64,000 nt of DNA from assembly GCF_016746095.1 (NCBI RefSeq), contig NZ_JAERTY010000007.1:248001-312000 (forward strand). Reading direction: 5' to 3'. Of this stretch, positions 16,666 through 25,549 are shown in pieces. How positions within the stretch are numbered: the stretch's first letter is position 1; each line of letters opens with the position of its first letter. The notes under the pieces are model-generated. The model saw only the letters and a program-made list of their open reading frames with translations. It ran no database searches and was not told the DNA's origin. Source of the DNA: Sphingobacterium faecale (GTDB lineage Bacteria; Bacteroidota; Bacteroidia; Sphingobacteriales; Sphingobacteriaceae). The position numbers and the translations under genes are program-made.

Positions 16666-17463
16666 ATGTCGAATAGTACATTGAATATTATTAAGATAGG
16701 GGGCAATGTAATTGATGATGATATTCAGTTAGAGGCTTTTTTAGAGAAATTTGCCGCTATACCAGGTAAAAAGATTTTGGTACATGGTGGCGGAAAAATT
16801 GCGACTCGCCTAGGTTCTAGGTTGGGGATCGAAGCTAAATTAGTCGAAGGAAGAAGGGTTACTGATAAGGAGATGCTGGACGTTGTTACTATGGTGTATG
16901 CTGGGTTGACGAATAAAAGGATCGTAGCCAGTCTGCAAAAGTATCAGTGCGATGCGATAGGCCTTAGTGGGGCTGATGGAAATGTTATCAAGTCAATCAA
17001 AAGACCGGTAAAGGATATTGATTATGGTTATGTAGGAGATATCTTGGTCGATTCGGTAAATGTGCCAGCGATAAAGAAATTTTTGGAGGCTGGATTTACT
17101 CCAGTTTTTTCTGCGATTACTCATAACGGTAACGGACAGTTGTTAAATACCAATGCAGATACGATAGCCTCAGCATTATCTACTTCCTTATCTGGATTGT
17201 ATGATGTTTCGTTGATATATTGTTTTGAAAAGAATGGGGTACTATCGGATGTTCTAGATGACAATTCGGTTATAGAGACGATTGCAATAGAGCAGTTTGA
17301 AAATTATAAAGCGAAGGGGATTATCAGTGAGGGAATGATTCCGAAGTTACAGAATGCCTTTGAAGCTATTAATAAAGGAGTAAAATCCGTATATATTGGC
17401 AATGCTACTAATTTGCATTTATTTCAACAGCAAAAATTTGGCACGCGCCTAATTATAAAGTAA
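16666..17463 (+). CDS. argB: Acetylglutamate kinase (N-acylglutamate kinase)
   Basis: An amino-acid-kinase-family enzyme that phosphorylates the acylated glutamate. The 265-residue product has the N-terminal KIGGNVIDD lysine-glycine motif, VHGGGKIATRLGSRLG (about residues 39-54) for substrate and ATP, the NTNADTIASALS segment and the GIISEGMIPKLQNA motif near residue 225. If the pathway uses succinylated intermediates, the physiological substrate would be N-succinylglutamate. It lies 46 bases after argF' and 20 before proC. Confidence 0.95.
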   Translation: MSNSTLNIIKIGGNVIDDDIQLEAFLEKFAAIPGKKILVHGGGKIATRLGSRLGIEAKLVEGRRVTDKEMLDVVTMVYAGLTNKRIVASLQKYQCDAIGLSGADGNVIKSIKRPVKDIDYGYVGDILVDSVNVPAIKKFLEAGFTPVFSAITHNGNGQLLNTNADTIASALSTSLSGLYDVSLIYCFEKNGVLSDVLDDNSVIETIAIEQFENYKAKGIISEGMIPKLQNAFEAINKGVKSVYIGNATNLHLFQQQKFGTRLIIK

Positions 17464-17483
17464 TCAACCTAATCTTATTTAAT

Positions 17484-18284
17484 ATGAACAAGCTCACTAT
17501 CATAGGTTCTGGTAATATTGGTTTTTCCCTTGCGAAGGGATTGGTGAAAACAGGCTATTATCTCCCCGGAGAAATTGTACTAACGAGACGTTCTATTGCT
17601 GCTTTGGAAGAAGAGAGGTCTCTTGGCTTTGGAATAAGTAACAATAATAAGGATGCGATTCAGGGGGCAGATGTTATTGTATTGTCGGTACTCCCGCAAC
17701 AGATTAGAAAAGTTATGGAGGAGATTGCGGGAAGTCTGACGAAAGATCAGCTTGTTATCTCTGTCGCCTCGGGCGTTTCTTGTCAAGACGTTAAGGCGAT
17801 ATTAGGCGAGGACTGTACTGTAGTACGTGCCATGCCAAATACAGCAATAGCCATTGGGCAATCGATGACTTGTATTGCTACTGATAATGCTTCTAGCGAT
17901 GCTATTGCTACAGTAGAGCGTATTTTTGAATCTGTAGGTTCAGTTGTCGTGATTGATGAGGAGCTGATGACATCGGCTACAGCGCTATGTGCCTGTGGTA
18001 TAGCCTTCTTCCTTCGCGCTATACGGGCCGCCTCTCAAGGAGGTGTTGAGATTGGCTTTCATGCACATGATGCTTTAAAAATGGCCATACAAACTGCGAA
18101 AGGAGCTGCAGATTTACTGCTTCAGACTAATAGCCACCCAGAGAGCGAAATTGACAAAGTAACCTCCCCAAAAGGTTGTACCATCGCGGGGCTGAACGAG
18201 ATGGAACACAATGGACTTAGTTCAGCGTTTATAAAAGGTATTAAGCTTTCGGCATTGAAAGCAGGTGGACTTTATAATGAATAA
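17484..18284 (+). CDS. proC: Pyrroline-5-carboxylate reductase
   Basis: ProC makes proline from pyrroline-5-carboxylate with NAD(P)H. The 266-residue product starts with the Rossmann motif IIGSGNIGFSLAKGLVKTG, and has VRAMPNTAIAIGQSMT (about residues 114-129). The C-terminal signature SPKGCTIAGLNEMEHNGL, including the usual P-x-G-x-T context, is present. Placing a proline gene among arginine genes links two glutamate-derived pathways. Its stop codon overlaps the argE start by eight bases. Confidence 0.94.
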   Translation: MNKLTIIGSGNIGFSLAKGLVKTGYYLPGEIVLTRRSIAALEEERSLGFGISNNNKDAIQGADVIVLSVLPQQIRKVMEEIAGSLTKDQLVISVASGVSCQDVKAILGEDCTVVRAMPNTAIAIGQSMTCIATDNASSDAIATVERIFESVGSVVVIDEELMTSATALCACGIAFFLRAIRAASQGGVEIGFHAHDALKMAIQTAKGAADLLLQTNSHPESEIDKVTSPKGCTIAGLNEMEHNGLSSAFIKGIKLSALKAGGLYNE

Positions 18285-19350
18285 AGCAATAGATTCATTG
18301 GTCGATGATAGTATATTGCTACTATCTCAATTGGTGGCTATGCCTTCTTTTAGTCGAGAAGAGCACACCACAGCTACGCTTTTGGTGACTTTTCTTGAAG
18401 AGCAAGGTGTCAAGGGTGTAAAGCGCATTGGTAATAATGTGTTGGTTTATAATAAGTTTTTTGATATCAATAAGCCTACTATTTTACTGAATTCACATCA
18501 CGATACTGTAAAACCGAACCCTGGATATACGAATGACCCTTTTTTAGCTATAAGAAAAGAAGGTAAATTGTACGGTTTAGGAAGTAATGACGCGGGAGGG
18601 TGTCTAGTTTCTCTAATTGCTGCTTTTTTGTTCTTCTATGAACAAGAGGATTTAAAGTATAACCTGTGCCTAATAGCTTCTGCTGAAGAGGAAATCTCTG
18701 GTAGAAATGGGATCGAAGAAGCATATAAACACGTTGTATGTTGTGATTTTGCTATTGTCGGCGAACCTACTTTGTTGGATTTAGCGATTGCGGAGAAAGG
18801 ACTGATGGTCTTGGATTGTGTAGCACATGGAGAATCCGGACATGCAGCTAGGGAGGAAGGGGTGAATGCTATTTATAGAGCATTGAAAGATATTAGTTGG
18901 TTTAATTCCTTTCGCTTTCCGAAAGAATCTTCATTTTTAGGGCCAGTGAAAATGTCTGTCACTATGATTGAAGCAGGCATACAGCATAATGTCGTACCTG
19001 CTGAGTGCAAGTTTGTGGTCGATGTACGTACAACAGACGTCTATCAGAACGAAGAGGTTCTTGCTATTATACGAAAACATGTAGAATCCGAAGTAACTCC
19101 TAGATCAACTCGACTGAATCCTTCGACGATCGCTTTAGATCATCCTATAGTACGTTCTGGTTTGAAGTTGGGGAAAAAACTATACGGGAGCCCGACGATG
19201 AGTGATCAAGCGCTTTTGCCCATCCCTTCTATAAAGGTTGGACCTGGAGATTCTGCACGTTCCCATACTGCAGACGAATATATATATGAAGAGGAGATAA
19301 GTAATGGTATAGCATTTTATATCAATTTATTAGAGGGGGTGATTTTATAG
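18277..19350 (+). CDS. argE: M20-family deacylase, N-acyl-citrulline/ornithine deacetylase
   Basis: A zinc-dependent M20 peptidase-family deacylase expected to remove the acyl group from acylcitrulline. The metal and catalytic motifs are SHHDTVKPN (metal His and catalytic Asp, near residue 75), SNDAGG (bridging Asp) and AEEEISG (general base Glu), then a GEPTLLDLAIAEKG domain junction. The ATG at 18277 is preferred to an upstream in-frame start because it gives MNKAIDSLVDDSILLLSQLV and the usual N-terminus; it overlaps proC. Family alternatives are DapE or a dipeptidase, but the operon context favours ArgE. Its final acyl specificity is open. Confidence 0.88.
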   Translation: MNKAIDSLVDDSILLLSQLVAMPSFSREEHTTATLLVTFLEEQGVKGVKRIGNNVLVYNKFFDINKPTILLNSHHDTVKPNPGYTNDPFLAIRKEGKLYGLGSNDAGGCLVSLIAAFLFFYEQEDLKYNLCLIASAEEEISGRNGIEEAYKHVVCCDFAIVGEPTLLDLAIAEKGLMVLDCVAHGESGHAAREEGVNAIYRALKDISWFNSFRFPKESSFLGPVKMSVTMIEAGIQHNVVPAECKFVVDVRTTDVYQNEEVLAIIRKHVESEVTPRSTRLNPSTIALDHPIVRSGLKLGKKLYGSPTMSDQALLPIPSIKVGPGDSARSHTADEYIYEEEISNGIAFYINLLEGVIL

Positions 19351-19576
19351 TTATCTTGATACATATTTATTACAGATCAATTTTTTCGCTTGTCATTTTC
19401 ATATCCTATTGATCTCAGTTAAAAGATCTATCCTAAAAATCTTTCTACACAATGTCATTCCGCAGTGAAGGCACTCTTCAACTAGCGATTTTTTTCCTAT
19501 TATTCGCACTAAGCTAATTTATATTTCGAGGAGCTTGCGGGTCTATATTTCAATAGATAGATCTTAGAGGTAAATT

Positions 19577-19606
19577 TTGTCATCAAGATAATTTTATATA
19601 AGTTTG
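19577..19606 (+). promoter_or_regulatory. Promoter of the SUS-1 sigma-factor gene
   Basis: TTG at 19577-19579, 19 bases, then TAAGTTTG at 19599-19606 match the Bacteroidota vegetative consensus. The start would be about 34 bases before the sigma gene. The rest of the 296-base gap after argE (19351-19646) shows no gene and no clear terminator. Confidence 0.7.
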
Positions 19607-19646
19607 CTTTGACCATATTAAACAACCAAAGAATACCGAACTAATA

Positions 19647-20240
19647 ATGAGGCTTCGAAAAGTAGCATATCAGGAAGAGGAAATGCTCCATCTCGTCAGA
19701 CGGGGAGACCCAGAAGCATTTGAACAACTCTATCATAAGTATGCAAAGCGGATATCTATCAAGTTAGTACAGCTATTGAAATCGGAAGAACTGGCCCAGG
19801 ATATTCTGCAGGAAGTGTTTATAAAAATTTGGAATATTCGAGAAGAAATCAATCCAGAACTGCCATTTAGTAGCTTTCTTTACAGAATTGCGGTTAACAT
19901 GAGCTGCAATGTTTATCAACGTGCACTTAAAGAACAGATCATTCTCAAAGAGATTTATCCTGTAGGCGAGTATCTTCCTATCGATACACACATAGACGGC
20001 AGAGAAATAGCGGAACTGATAGAAAAGGCCTTAGGTACATTGACAGAACGACAGAGGCAGGTTTATACCATGCACAAGATAGAGGGCTTAAGTTATAAGG
20101 AAATTAGTGAACAGTTGCAGATCAGTGTTTCTGCTATCAATCACCATATTCAAGATGCAAGCAAACGATTAAGGGCTTATCTTAAGTCTTACTATCCAGT
20201 GGCTACTTTTTTATTTATTCTGATTAAATACCTGCTCTAG
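19647..20240 (+). CDS. ECF sigma factor of SUS-1 (FecI-like)
   Basis: A 197-residue extracytoplasmic-function sigma factor. Region 2 is visible as LLKSEELAQDILQEVFIKIW (about residues 46-65) and region 4 as LTERQRQVYTMHKIEGLSYK followed by a helix-turn-helix (ISEQLQISVSAINHHI). A hydrophobic tail of about 15 residues (VATFLFILIKYLL) follows region 4, a feature of Bacteroidota FecI-like sigmas that may touch the membrane or anti-sigma. It is followed 171 bases later by a FecR-type anti-sigma gene, so it should direct transcription of the downstream susCD operon. Confidence 0.93.
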   Translation: MRLRKVAYQEEEMLHLVRRGDPEAFEQLYHKYAKRISIKLVQLLKSEELAQDILQEVFIKIWNIREEINPELPFSSFLYRIAVNMSCNVYQRALKEQIILKEIYPVGEYLPIDTHIDGREIAELIEKALGTLTERQRQVYTMHKIEGLSYKEISEQLQISVSAINHHIQDASKRLRAYLKSYYPVATFLFILIKYLL

Positions 20241-20411
20241 CCTTAGTTGATTCAAACTTAATTTTGTTCTTAATTATATTATTAAGTGAACTGTTTTTTT
20301 TTGTATTGATTGTCAGTCGTTTGTCTTTTTTTTATAAAAAATGATACACATAAGGTGCTATTTTCTCGTTGCCGTTTGTATTAGATACAAGAGGCCTAAG
20401 AATATAATTGT

Positions 20412-21575
20412 ATGAACGTAAATCCATATATCGAGTCACTTTTCCGAAAATATCTAGACGACGATATAGAATTATCTGAATTGAAAGAGCTGTATCGTTA
20501 TTTTGATGGAGAGCGAGATTCTCGTGAGTTGAAGCAGTTAGTCTTAGAAAAGCTTAATGAACAGAATGTTAAACCAACATGTTTAGATGGAGAAAAAGCG
20601 ATTCAGGTTGAGTCTGCTGCATGGATTATGATTAAAGCCTATATCCAAAACGATAGACAGGTTGACAAGACACCGTGGAGATTTTCAAGGAAGTGGCTTT
20701 CTTATGCTGCCAGTATCTTGGTTCTATTGGGTGTTTCTATTGGGATCTACTATTATAAACAGGGGCCGAAAGAAATAGCACTAGTCAGCAAGTACGGTGG
20801 TGATCTACTGCCTAGCGTTAATAATACTATAATTACACTTTCTGATGGTAGTCAATTTGATCTTAATGAATCCAAAAACGGTATTCATATTAGTGAAGAC
20901 GGTATTCATTATGACGACGGATCTTTATTGACCTCTGATATCAGTTTGCATGCGACAGTCAGCACTTCAAAAGGGGGACAGTATAGGATTACCTTGCCTG
21001 ATGGCACTAAGGTAATCCTGAATGCGGCCTCATCTTTTAGCTATCCTACTCGTTTTGCGAAACAGGAAAGACGAGTCTATCTAGACGGAGAGGGCTACTT
21101 TGAAGTTACCAAAGATTCTGCGCGTCCTTTCGTGATCGATACTAAGACGCAACAGGTTGAGGTAATAGGAACGAGCTTTAACCTGTCTGTTTATGCGCAC
21201 ACACCGACTGTAACTACTCTCGTGGAAGGAATCGTAAATCTTAAGGGGATTAATAATGTCATTACTAGATTGGAGGTCGGGCAACAAGCGATTCAAAGAA
21301 GCGATGGTTACTCCATACATAAGGTAGAAACTTCAGATTATACTGCATGGATACGTGACCAGTTTGTATTTAATAATATGTCACTTTTAGAGACTTTTGC
21401 ACAATTAGAGCGCTGGTATGATATTACCTTTGAATGCCCTAAAGAACTGACCAATCAAAGAATATACGCAGAGATTGGACGAGATAGAAAGTTGTCTAAA
21501 GTGCTCGAAACTTTAGAAGAAGTTCTGAATTTAAAATTCAGAATTGAAGGAAGGAGGGTCATTGTGAGCAAATAA
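20412..21575 (+). CDS. FecR-family anti-sigma factor of SUS-1
   Basis: An inner-membrane regulator that holds the adjacent sigma factor until signalled by the STN domain of the cognate SusC. The 387-residue product has a cytoplasmic N-terminal part, a single transmembrane segment (about residues 95-115), the FecR domain (YRITLPDGTKVILNAASSFS to the VEGIVNL strand, about 195-280) and the C-terminal DUF4974-like domain (about 318-387) that in this phylum contacts the transducer. It lies between sigma and susC. Confidence 0.93.
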   Translation: MNVNPYIESLFRKYLDDDIELSELKELYRYFDGERDSRELKQLVLEKLNEQNVKPTCLDGEKAIQVESAAWIMIKAYIQNDRQVDKTPWRFSRKWLSYAASILVLLGVSIGIYYYKQGPKEIALVSKYGGDLLPSVNNTIITLSDGSQFDLNESKNGIHISEDGIHYDDGSLLTSDISLHATVSTSKGGQYRITLPDGTKVILNAASSFSYPTRFAKQERRVYLDGEGYFEVTKDSARPFVIDTKTQQVEVIGTSFNLSVYAHTPTVTTLVEGIVNLKGINNVITRLEVGQQAIQRSDGYSIHKVETSDYTAWIRDQFVFNNMSLLETFAQLERWYDITFECPKELTNQRIYAEIGRDRKLSKVLETLEEVLNLKFRIEGRRVIVSK

Positions 21576-21606
21576 CCTTTATATCAGGTGCCCAGCAATG
21601 AATAAA

Positions 21607-21633
21607 GCCATCCGGAGTGCTAGTCTGGATGGC
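21607..21633 (+). other. Stem-loop between anti-sigma and susC genes of SUS-1
   Basis: GCCATCC (21607-21613) pairs with GGATGGC (21627-21633), extended inward by three more pairs including a G-U. No T-run follows. Comparable hairpins occupy the same position in SUS-3 and SUS-4. It may separate low regulator expression from high transporter expression. Confidence 0.5.
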
Positions 21634-21775
21634 GGATATTGGCCACCAAAATACCTACTTGAATAGATAATTAATTATTAACCAACGGTACAAAAATAGA
21701 TAATAACAGTTGTATTTCATAACTTCTAAATCGTTATGTGCAGTAATCTATTGTGCCAAAAACCAAGTATACATA

Positions 21776-24700
21776 ATGAAAGCCAATTACATTGATAGGC
21801 TAAAAGAACTAATGCTAATGAAGCTCATTATCCTTTTTATTTGTTTACTCAGTTTATCTTCTGTTGCAAATACTTTTTCGCAACAGATTACCCTTTCTGT
21901 AAAGAATGAAAAACTGGTTAACGTTATTAAGGAACTGAGAAAGCAAAGCAAAGGATACGATTTCGCTTTGAATTCAACGGTCTTAGATAAGGCAAAACCA
22001 GTAACTTTAAAATTTCAGAATTTAGAATTTAAAAAGGCATTGGATTTACTTTTTAAAGACCAACCGTTACGGTATGAAATCAAGAATAAGACAATCTTAA
22101 TTAAGGAAAAGCCAATCCCTCATACTTCAGACAATACGATAGAAAATAATAATGTCTTCAATCCGTTGGGACTAGATTTGCAGCAAGAGGTTATTCAAGG
22201 AAGAGTAGTTGATAGCCTTGGTAATCCAATGCCCGGAGTTACGGTACGTGTATTGGGTACCAAGAAATCTACCATGACAGACCATAACGGGAGTTATCGG
22301 CTATTTGATGTGAAACATGGAACCCAAGTGTCATTCAGTTTTCTTGGGTACAAAACTAGAACAGTTACTGTTTCTGGAAATGTACTCAATATAGCTTTGC
22401 AATTCGGACAAGATTTCTTAGACGAAGTAGTGATCAATACTGGGTACTATTCTCTTCCTCTTGAGCGATCTACGGGTGCTGTGACTTATTTAGACGAAAA
22501 ACAATTGAGCGACATAACTGCGGTCAGTCTTAAAGATAAATTGGAAGGGCTCGTGCCGGGATTGCTATTCGAACCAAATTATAACTCAGATCAGGATGCA
22601 TCAACAGACAGAAGCCGTGCTATTGTGTTACGAGGGCAGAATAATACCGCTGGTAATACCATGCCACTTATCGTAGTTGATGGTTTTCCGATTATTACAA
22701 CCGACGGGATAGATCCATGGAGTACAATTAATCCGAATGACGTGAAGGATGTTACGGTTTTGAAAGATGCAGCAGCAGCGGCTATATGGGGAGGCCAATC
22801 TGCGAACGGGGTTATCGTCATTACTACAAAAAGGGGAGGGGCTACAGGATCATCGATCAATGCGGATATAGAGTACATTGCGCAACCTACTCCTAATCTG
22901 TATGATATCCCCTTTGCTTCCAGTACAGAAGCTGTAGATATATATAAGTATATGTTTAAAGAGACCACTTATTTCAATACGTTAACCAGTGCAACAAACC
23001 GTTCTCGTTACGATTTTCCGGCTTATATGGATCTATTAGTCCAGTGGAAAGCCAAAGAAATAACAGAAGAGCAATTAGATCAAGAGTTGCAGGAATTAGC
23101 AAAGATTGATGTTCGGGACGAGTTTACGGATTTGTTTTTACGGAAGGAAAGATATAAAAAAGCAACTGTTTCTTTCAGCAGTGTCAGCTCCAATAATAAC
23201 TTACGGGCATCCGTTATGACCTTAAATAATGAAAAATTTTCATATGGTAATAGCGGTAATCAGATCATAGGCAATATGAATAATATTTTTAGTCCCAATA
23301 AATGGTTGTCCGTTAACTTTGGACTGAATATTTCTGTGGCCAACAATAAGCTGAATGGAGTAGATATTAGAGATCTACAATCTATTCCCCAAATGTCGAA
23401 GATTCTGGATGAAAATGGGGACTATCTACCTATGATTAAACAGAGTGGAGAATTTTACTATACCGTGCCCACCTCAAAAAGGAGAGAACTCGTAGAGCAG
23501 TATAATCTTCCGTATGACTGGGATTGGAACTTAAAGCGTGAGATAGACAATACGGATATCAAGGAAAACAAAAAAGACCTCCGGGTAACCGGCGGCCTTA
23601 CTTTAACACCTTTCGAAGGGGTTAATTTGGACTTATTGTACAAATACCAGAATAATGATGGTCTCTATAGCAATTATATGAACACCGATACTTGGTATGT
23701 CCGCAATGCAGTTCTTAATTATTACAGAAAAGATACAGACCAATTTCCAATTCCACAGGGAGGTATGCTTTATGAACGCCGTGATGGTTTTATTTCTCAA
23801 TATGGTCGTTTTCAGGCTACGGTAAATAAAACATGGAGTGACCATAATATACGCGCCCTTGGTGGAATGGAGCTACGTGCTGATTATAGAGAAAGTATCC
23901 CTTATGGGTATTATGGTTACGATCCAGTATCACTTACTCACGTCACAGCTCTAGATCATAAAAATACAGTTTCTGGTCCTCCGCTCTCTACCGGTTTAGG
24001 GACTACGACGCCTGCTATCCCACCAATACCTACATTGCGTTCGACCAGTATTAGTATAAGAGGGAGAGATGACCGTTTTCTATCTTATTATGGTAATATA
24101 GGCTATAGTTATAAAAACCGTTATGATGTTACAGGTAGTGTGCGTTTGGATAAGACGAATCTTTATGGGCGGACTGCCACTTACAGAGAACATCCACAAT
24201 GGTCGGCTGGTGCTGGGTACATTTTGTCTAATGAAGACTTTTTTAAGGTTAAACCTTTAAATTTTTTAAAATTTAGAGTTGCTTATGGACTCAATGGATT
24301 GATTGACAAAAGTGCTAGCGGCTATATTTCAGCTACAGCTTGGCTAGACCCTATTAATCAAGCCCCGTACGGATCTATTCAAGTTACTCCTAATCCGGGG
24401 CTGACTTGGGAAAAGACGGCAAATCTCAATTTTGGGATGGATTTTGGAATGTTTTCAAACCGTTTAAAGGGAACTATTGAAATCTACAAGAAGAATACGA
24501 CCAATGTCTTAGCCGAATTCGAGGTGAATCCTACGTATGGATTCTATTATGATGGTGCTGTGCTCAATCAAGGGAAAATGAAAAACAAAGGTGTTGAAAT
24601 TGAATTATCAGGCCTTGTGATTGATAGTAAATTGAAGTGGAGATCTGCTTTCAACTACTCACACAATAAAAATGAAGTGGTTAATATTAAGGTCGCAGGG

Positions 24701-25453
24701 ACTAATATGGCTACAAGAACTACGATGTCTCAATTTTATTCTATTCCTGGATTACCTACGGATTATATTTCGGTAGCTGAGTTTGCGGGCTATGATGATC
24801 AAGGCTTGTTACAGGTCATGTACGAAGGAAAGCCTCAGAACATCTTGGCGGTGCCTTACATTGGAGCTGATTTAGACGATTTGTTCAAGTACGCAGGTCA
24901 ACGATCCCCTAAGCATTATGGTTCATGGATCAATAATTTTACATATGGCAATTTTGAGCTGTCTGCTAGATTGCAATATAGTTTTGGACATAAGTTTCTG
25001 AATGATTCTCCTCCGCGTAGCACCTTGTATTACATGCAATTGTCTTCGAGTTATTTTACCTTTCTGCCGCAGTTGATGGTCGACAGGTGGATGTCCCCAG
25101 AAGATAATGAGACAGCTTCTATGTACGGGCTCACTACTCGTGTAGCTAATTACAACGCAACAATTGCCAATGACATTCTTTCTGAGTATAACTCAAGGAA
25201 TCTATTGGATGCAGGTAATATACGCTTACAGAGTATCAGTTTGGCGTATCGACTTCCTGGGTCAGTCTTAGGCAAGGTATTCAAGAATGCGCGTGTCCAA
25301 GTGCAAGCAAGGAACCTCAAGCCGATTTATTTAGTGAACAAAGAAGGGATTGATCCTCTATTTCCTAAGTATAGCGGATCACTATACTCTGCTTATTACA
25401 ATACGGTTAGGTCAAGACCGGAATACTCTATTTCTTTAAAATTTGGGCTTTAA
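21776..25453 (+). CDS. SusC/RagA TonB-dependent transporter with STN domain (SUS-1)
   Basis: An outer-membrane TonB-dependent channel that pairs with a SusD lid. The ATG at 21776 gives MKANYIDRLKELMLMKLIIL with a usable signal peptide; the further-upstream ATG adds 22 unlikely residues. Domains in the 1225-residue product: signal peptide to about 36, STN signalling domain (about 37-110), carboxypeptidase-regulatory-like beta domain (IQGRVVDSLGNPMPGVTVRV, about 140-210), plug with the VTVLKDAAAAAIWGGQSANG motif, then the barrel ending in SLKFGL. After the beta domain it has TGYYSLPLERSTGAV, a variant shared with SUS-3 and SUS-4 but not SUS-2. The substrate is unknown. Confidence 0.93.
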   Translation: MKANYIDRLKELMLMKLIILFICLLSLSSVANTFSQQITLSVKNEKLVNVIKELRKQSKGYDFALNSTVLDKAKPVTLKFQNLEFKKALDLLFKDQPLRYEIKNKTILIKEKPIPHTSDNTIENNNVFNPLGLDLQQEVIQGRVVDSLGNPMPGVTVRVLGTKKSTMTDHNGSYRLFDVKHGTQVSFSFLGYKTRTVTVSGNVLNIALQFGQDFLDEVVINTGYYSLPLERSTGAVTYLDEKQLSDITAVSLKDKLEGLVPGLLFEPNYNSDQDASTDRSRAIVLRGQNNTAGNTMPLIVVDGFPIITTDGIDPWSTINPNDVKDVTVLKDAAAAAIWGGQSANGVIVITTKRGGATGSSINADIEYIAQPTPNLYDIPFASSTEAVDIYKYMFKETTYFNTLTSATNRSRYDFPAYMDLLVQWKAKEITEEQLDQELQELAKIDVRDEFTDLFLRKERYKKATVSFSSVSSNNNLRASVMTLNNEKFSYGNSGNQIIGNMNNIFSPNKWLSVNFGLNISVANNKLNGVDIRDLQSIPQMSKILDENGDYLPMIKQSGEFYYTVPTSKRRELVEQYNLPYDWDWNLKREIDNTDIKENKKDLRVTGGLTLTPFEGVNLDLLYKYQNNDGLYSNYMNTDTWYVRNAVLNYYRKDTDQFPIPQGGMLYERRDGFISQYGRFQATVNKTWSDHNIRALGGMELRADYRESIPYGYYGYDPVSLTHVTALDHKNTVSGPPLSTGLGTTTPAIPPIPTLRSTSISIRGRDDRFLSYYGNIGYSYKNRYDVTGSVRLDKTNLYGRTATYREHPQWSAGAGYILSNEDFFKVKPLNFLKFRVAYGLNGLIDKSASGYISATAWLDPINQAPYGSIQVTPNPGLTWEKTANLNFGMDFGMFSNRLKGTIEIYKKNTTNVLAEFEVNPTYGFYYDGAVLNQGKMKNKGVEIELSGLVIDSKLKWRSAFNYSHNKNEVVNIKVAGTNMATRTTMSQFYSIPGLPTDYISVAEFAGYDDQGLLQVMYEGKPQNILAVPYIGADLDDLFKYAGQRSPKHYGSWINNFTYGNFELSARLQYSFGHKFLNDSPPRSTLYYMQLSSSYFTFLPQLMVDRWMSPEDNETASMYGLTTRVANYNATIANDILSEYNSRNLLDAGNIRLQSISLAYRLPGSVLGKVFKNARVQVQARNLKPIYLVNKEGIDPLFPKYSGSLYSAYYNTVRSRPEYSISLKFGL

Positions 25454-25549
25454 TTCAAATGGCTATGAAGCCATCATGTTTTCGCTGATAGATAACCATA
25501 CAGAGAGTTGATTTGATGGCTCCATTATAGCAATAATAATTTTAAATTG

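Noticed and set aside
18277..19350. Succinyl-diaminopimelate desuccinylase (DapE)
   Set aside because: Same M20 family, but overlap with proC and the surrounding arg genes make ArgE more likely; specificity not proven.
22591..22968. Minus-strand open frame of 125 codons inside SUS-1 susC
   Set aside because: Overlaps the conserved plug region of SusC and has no recognisable domain or promoter.
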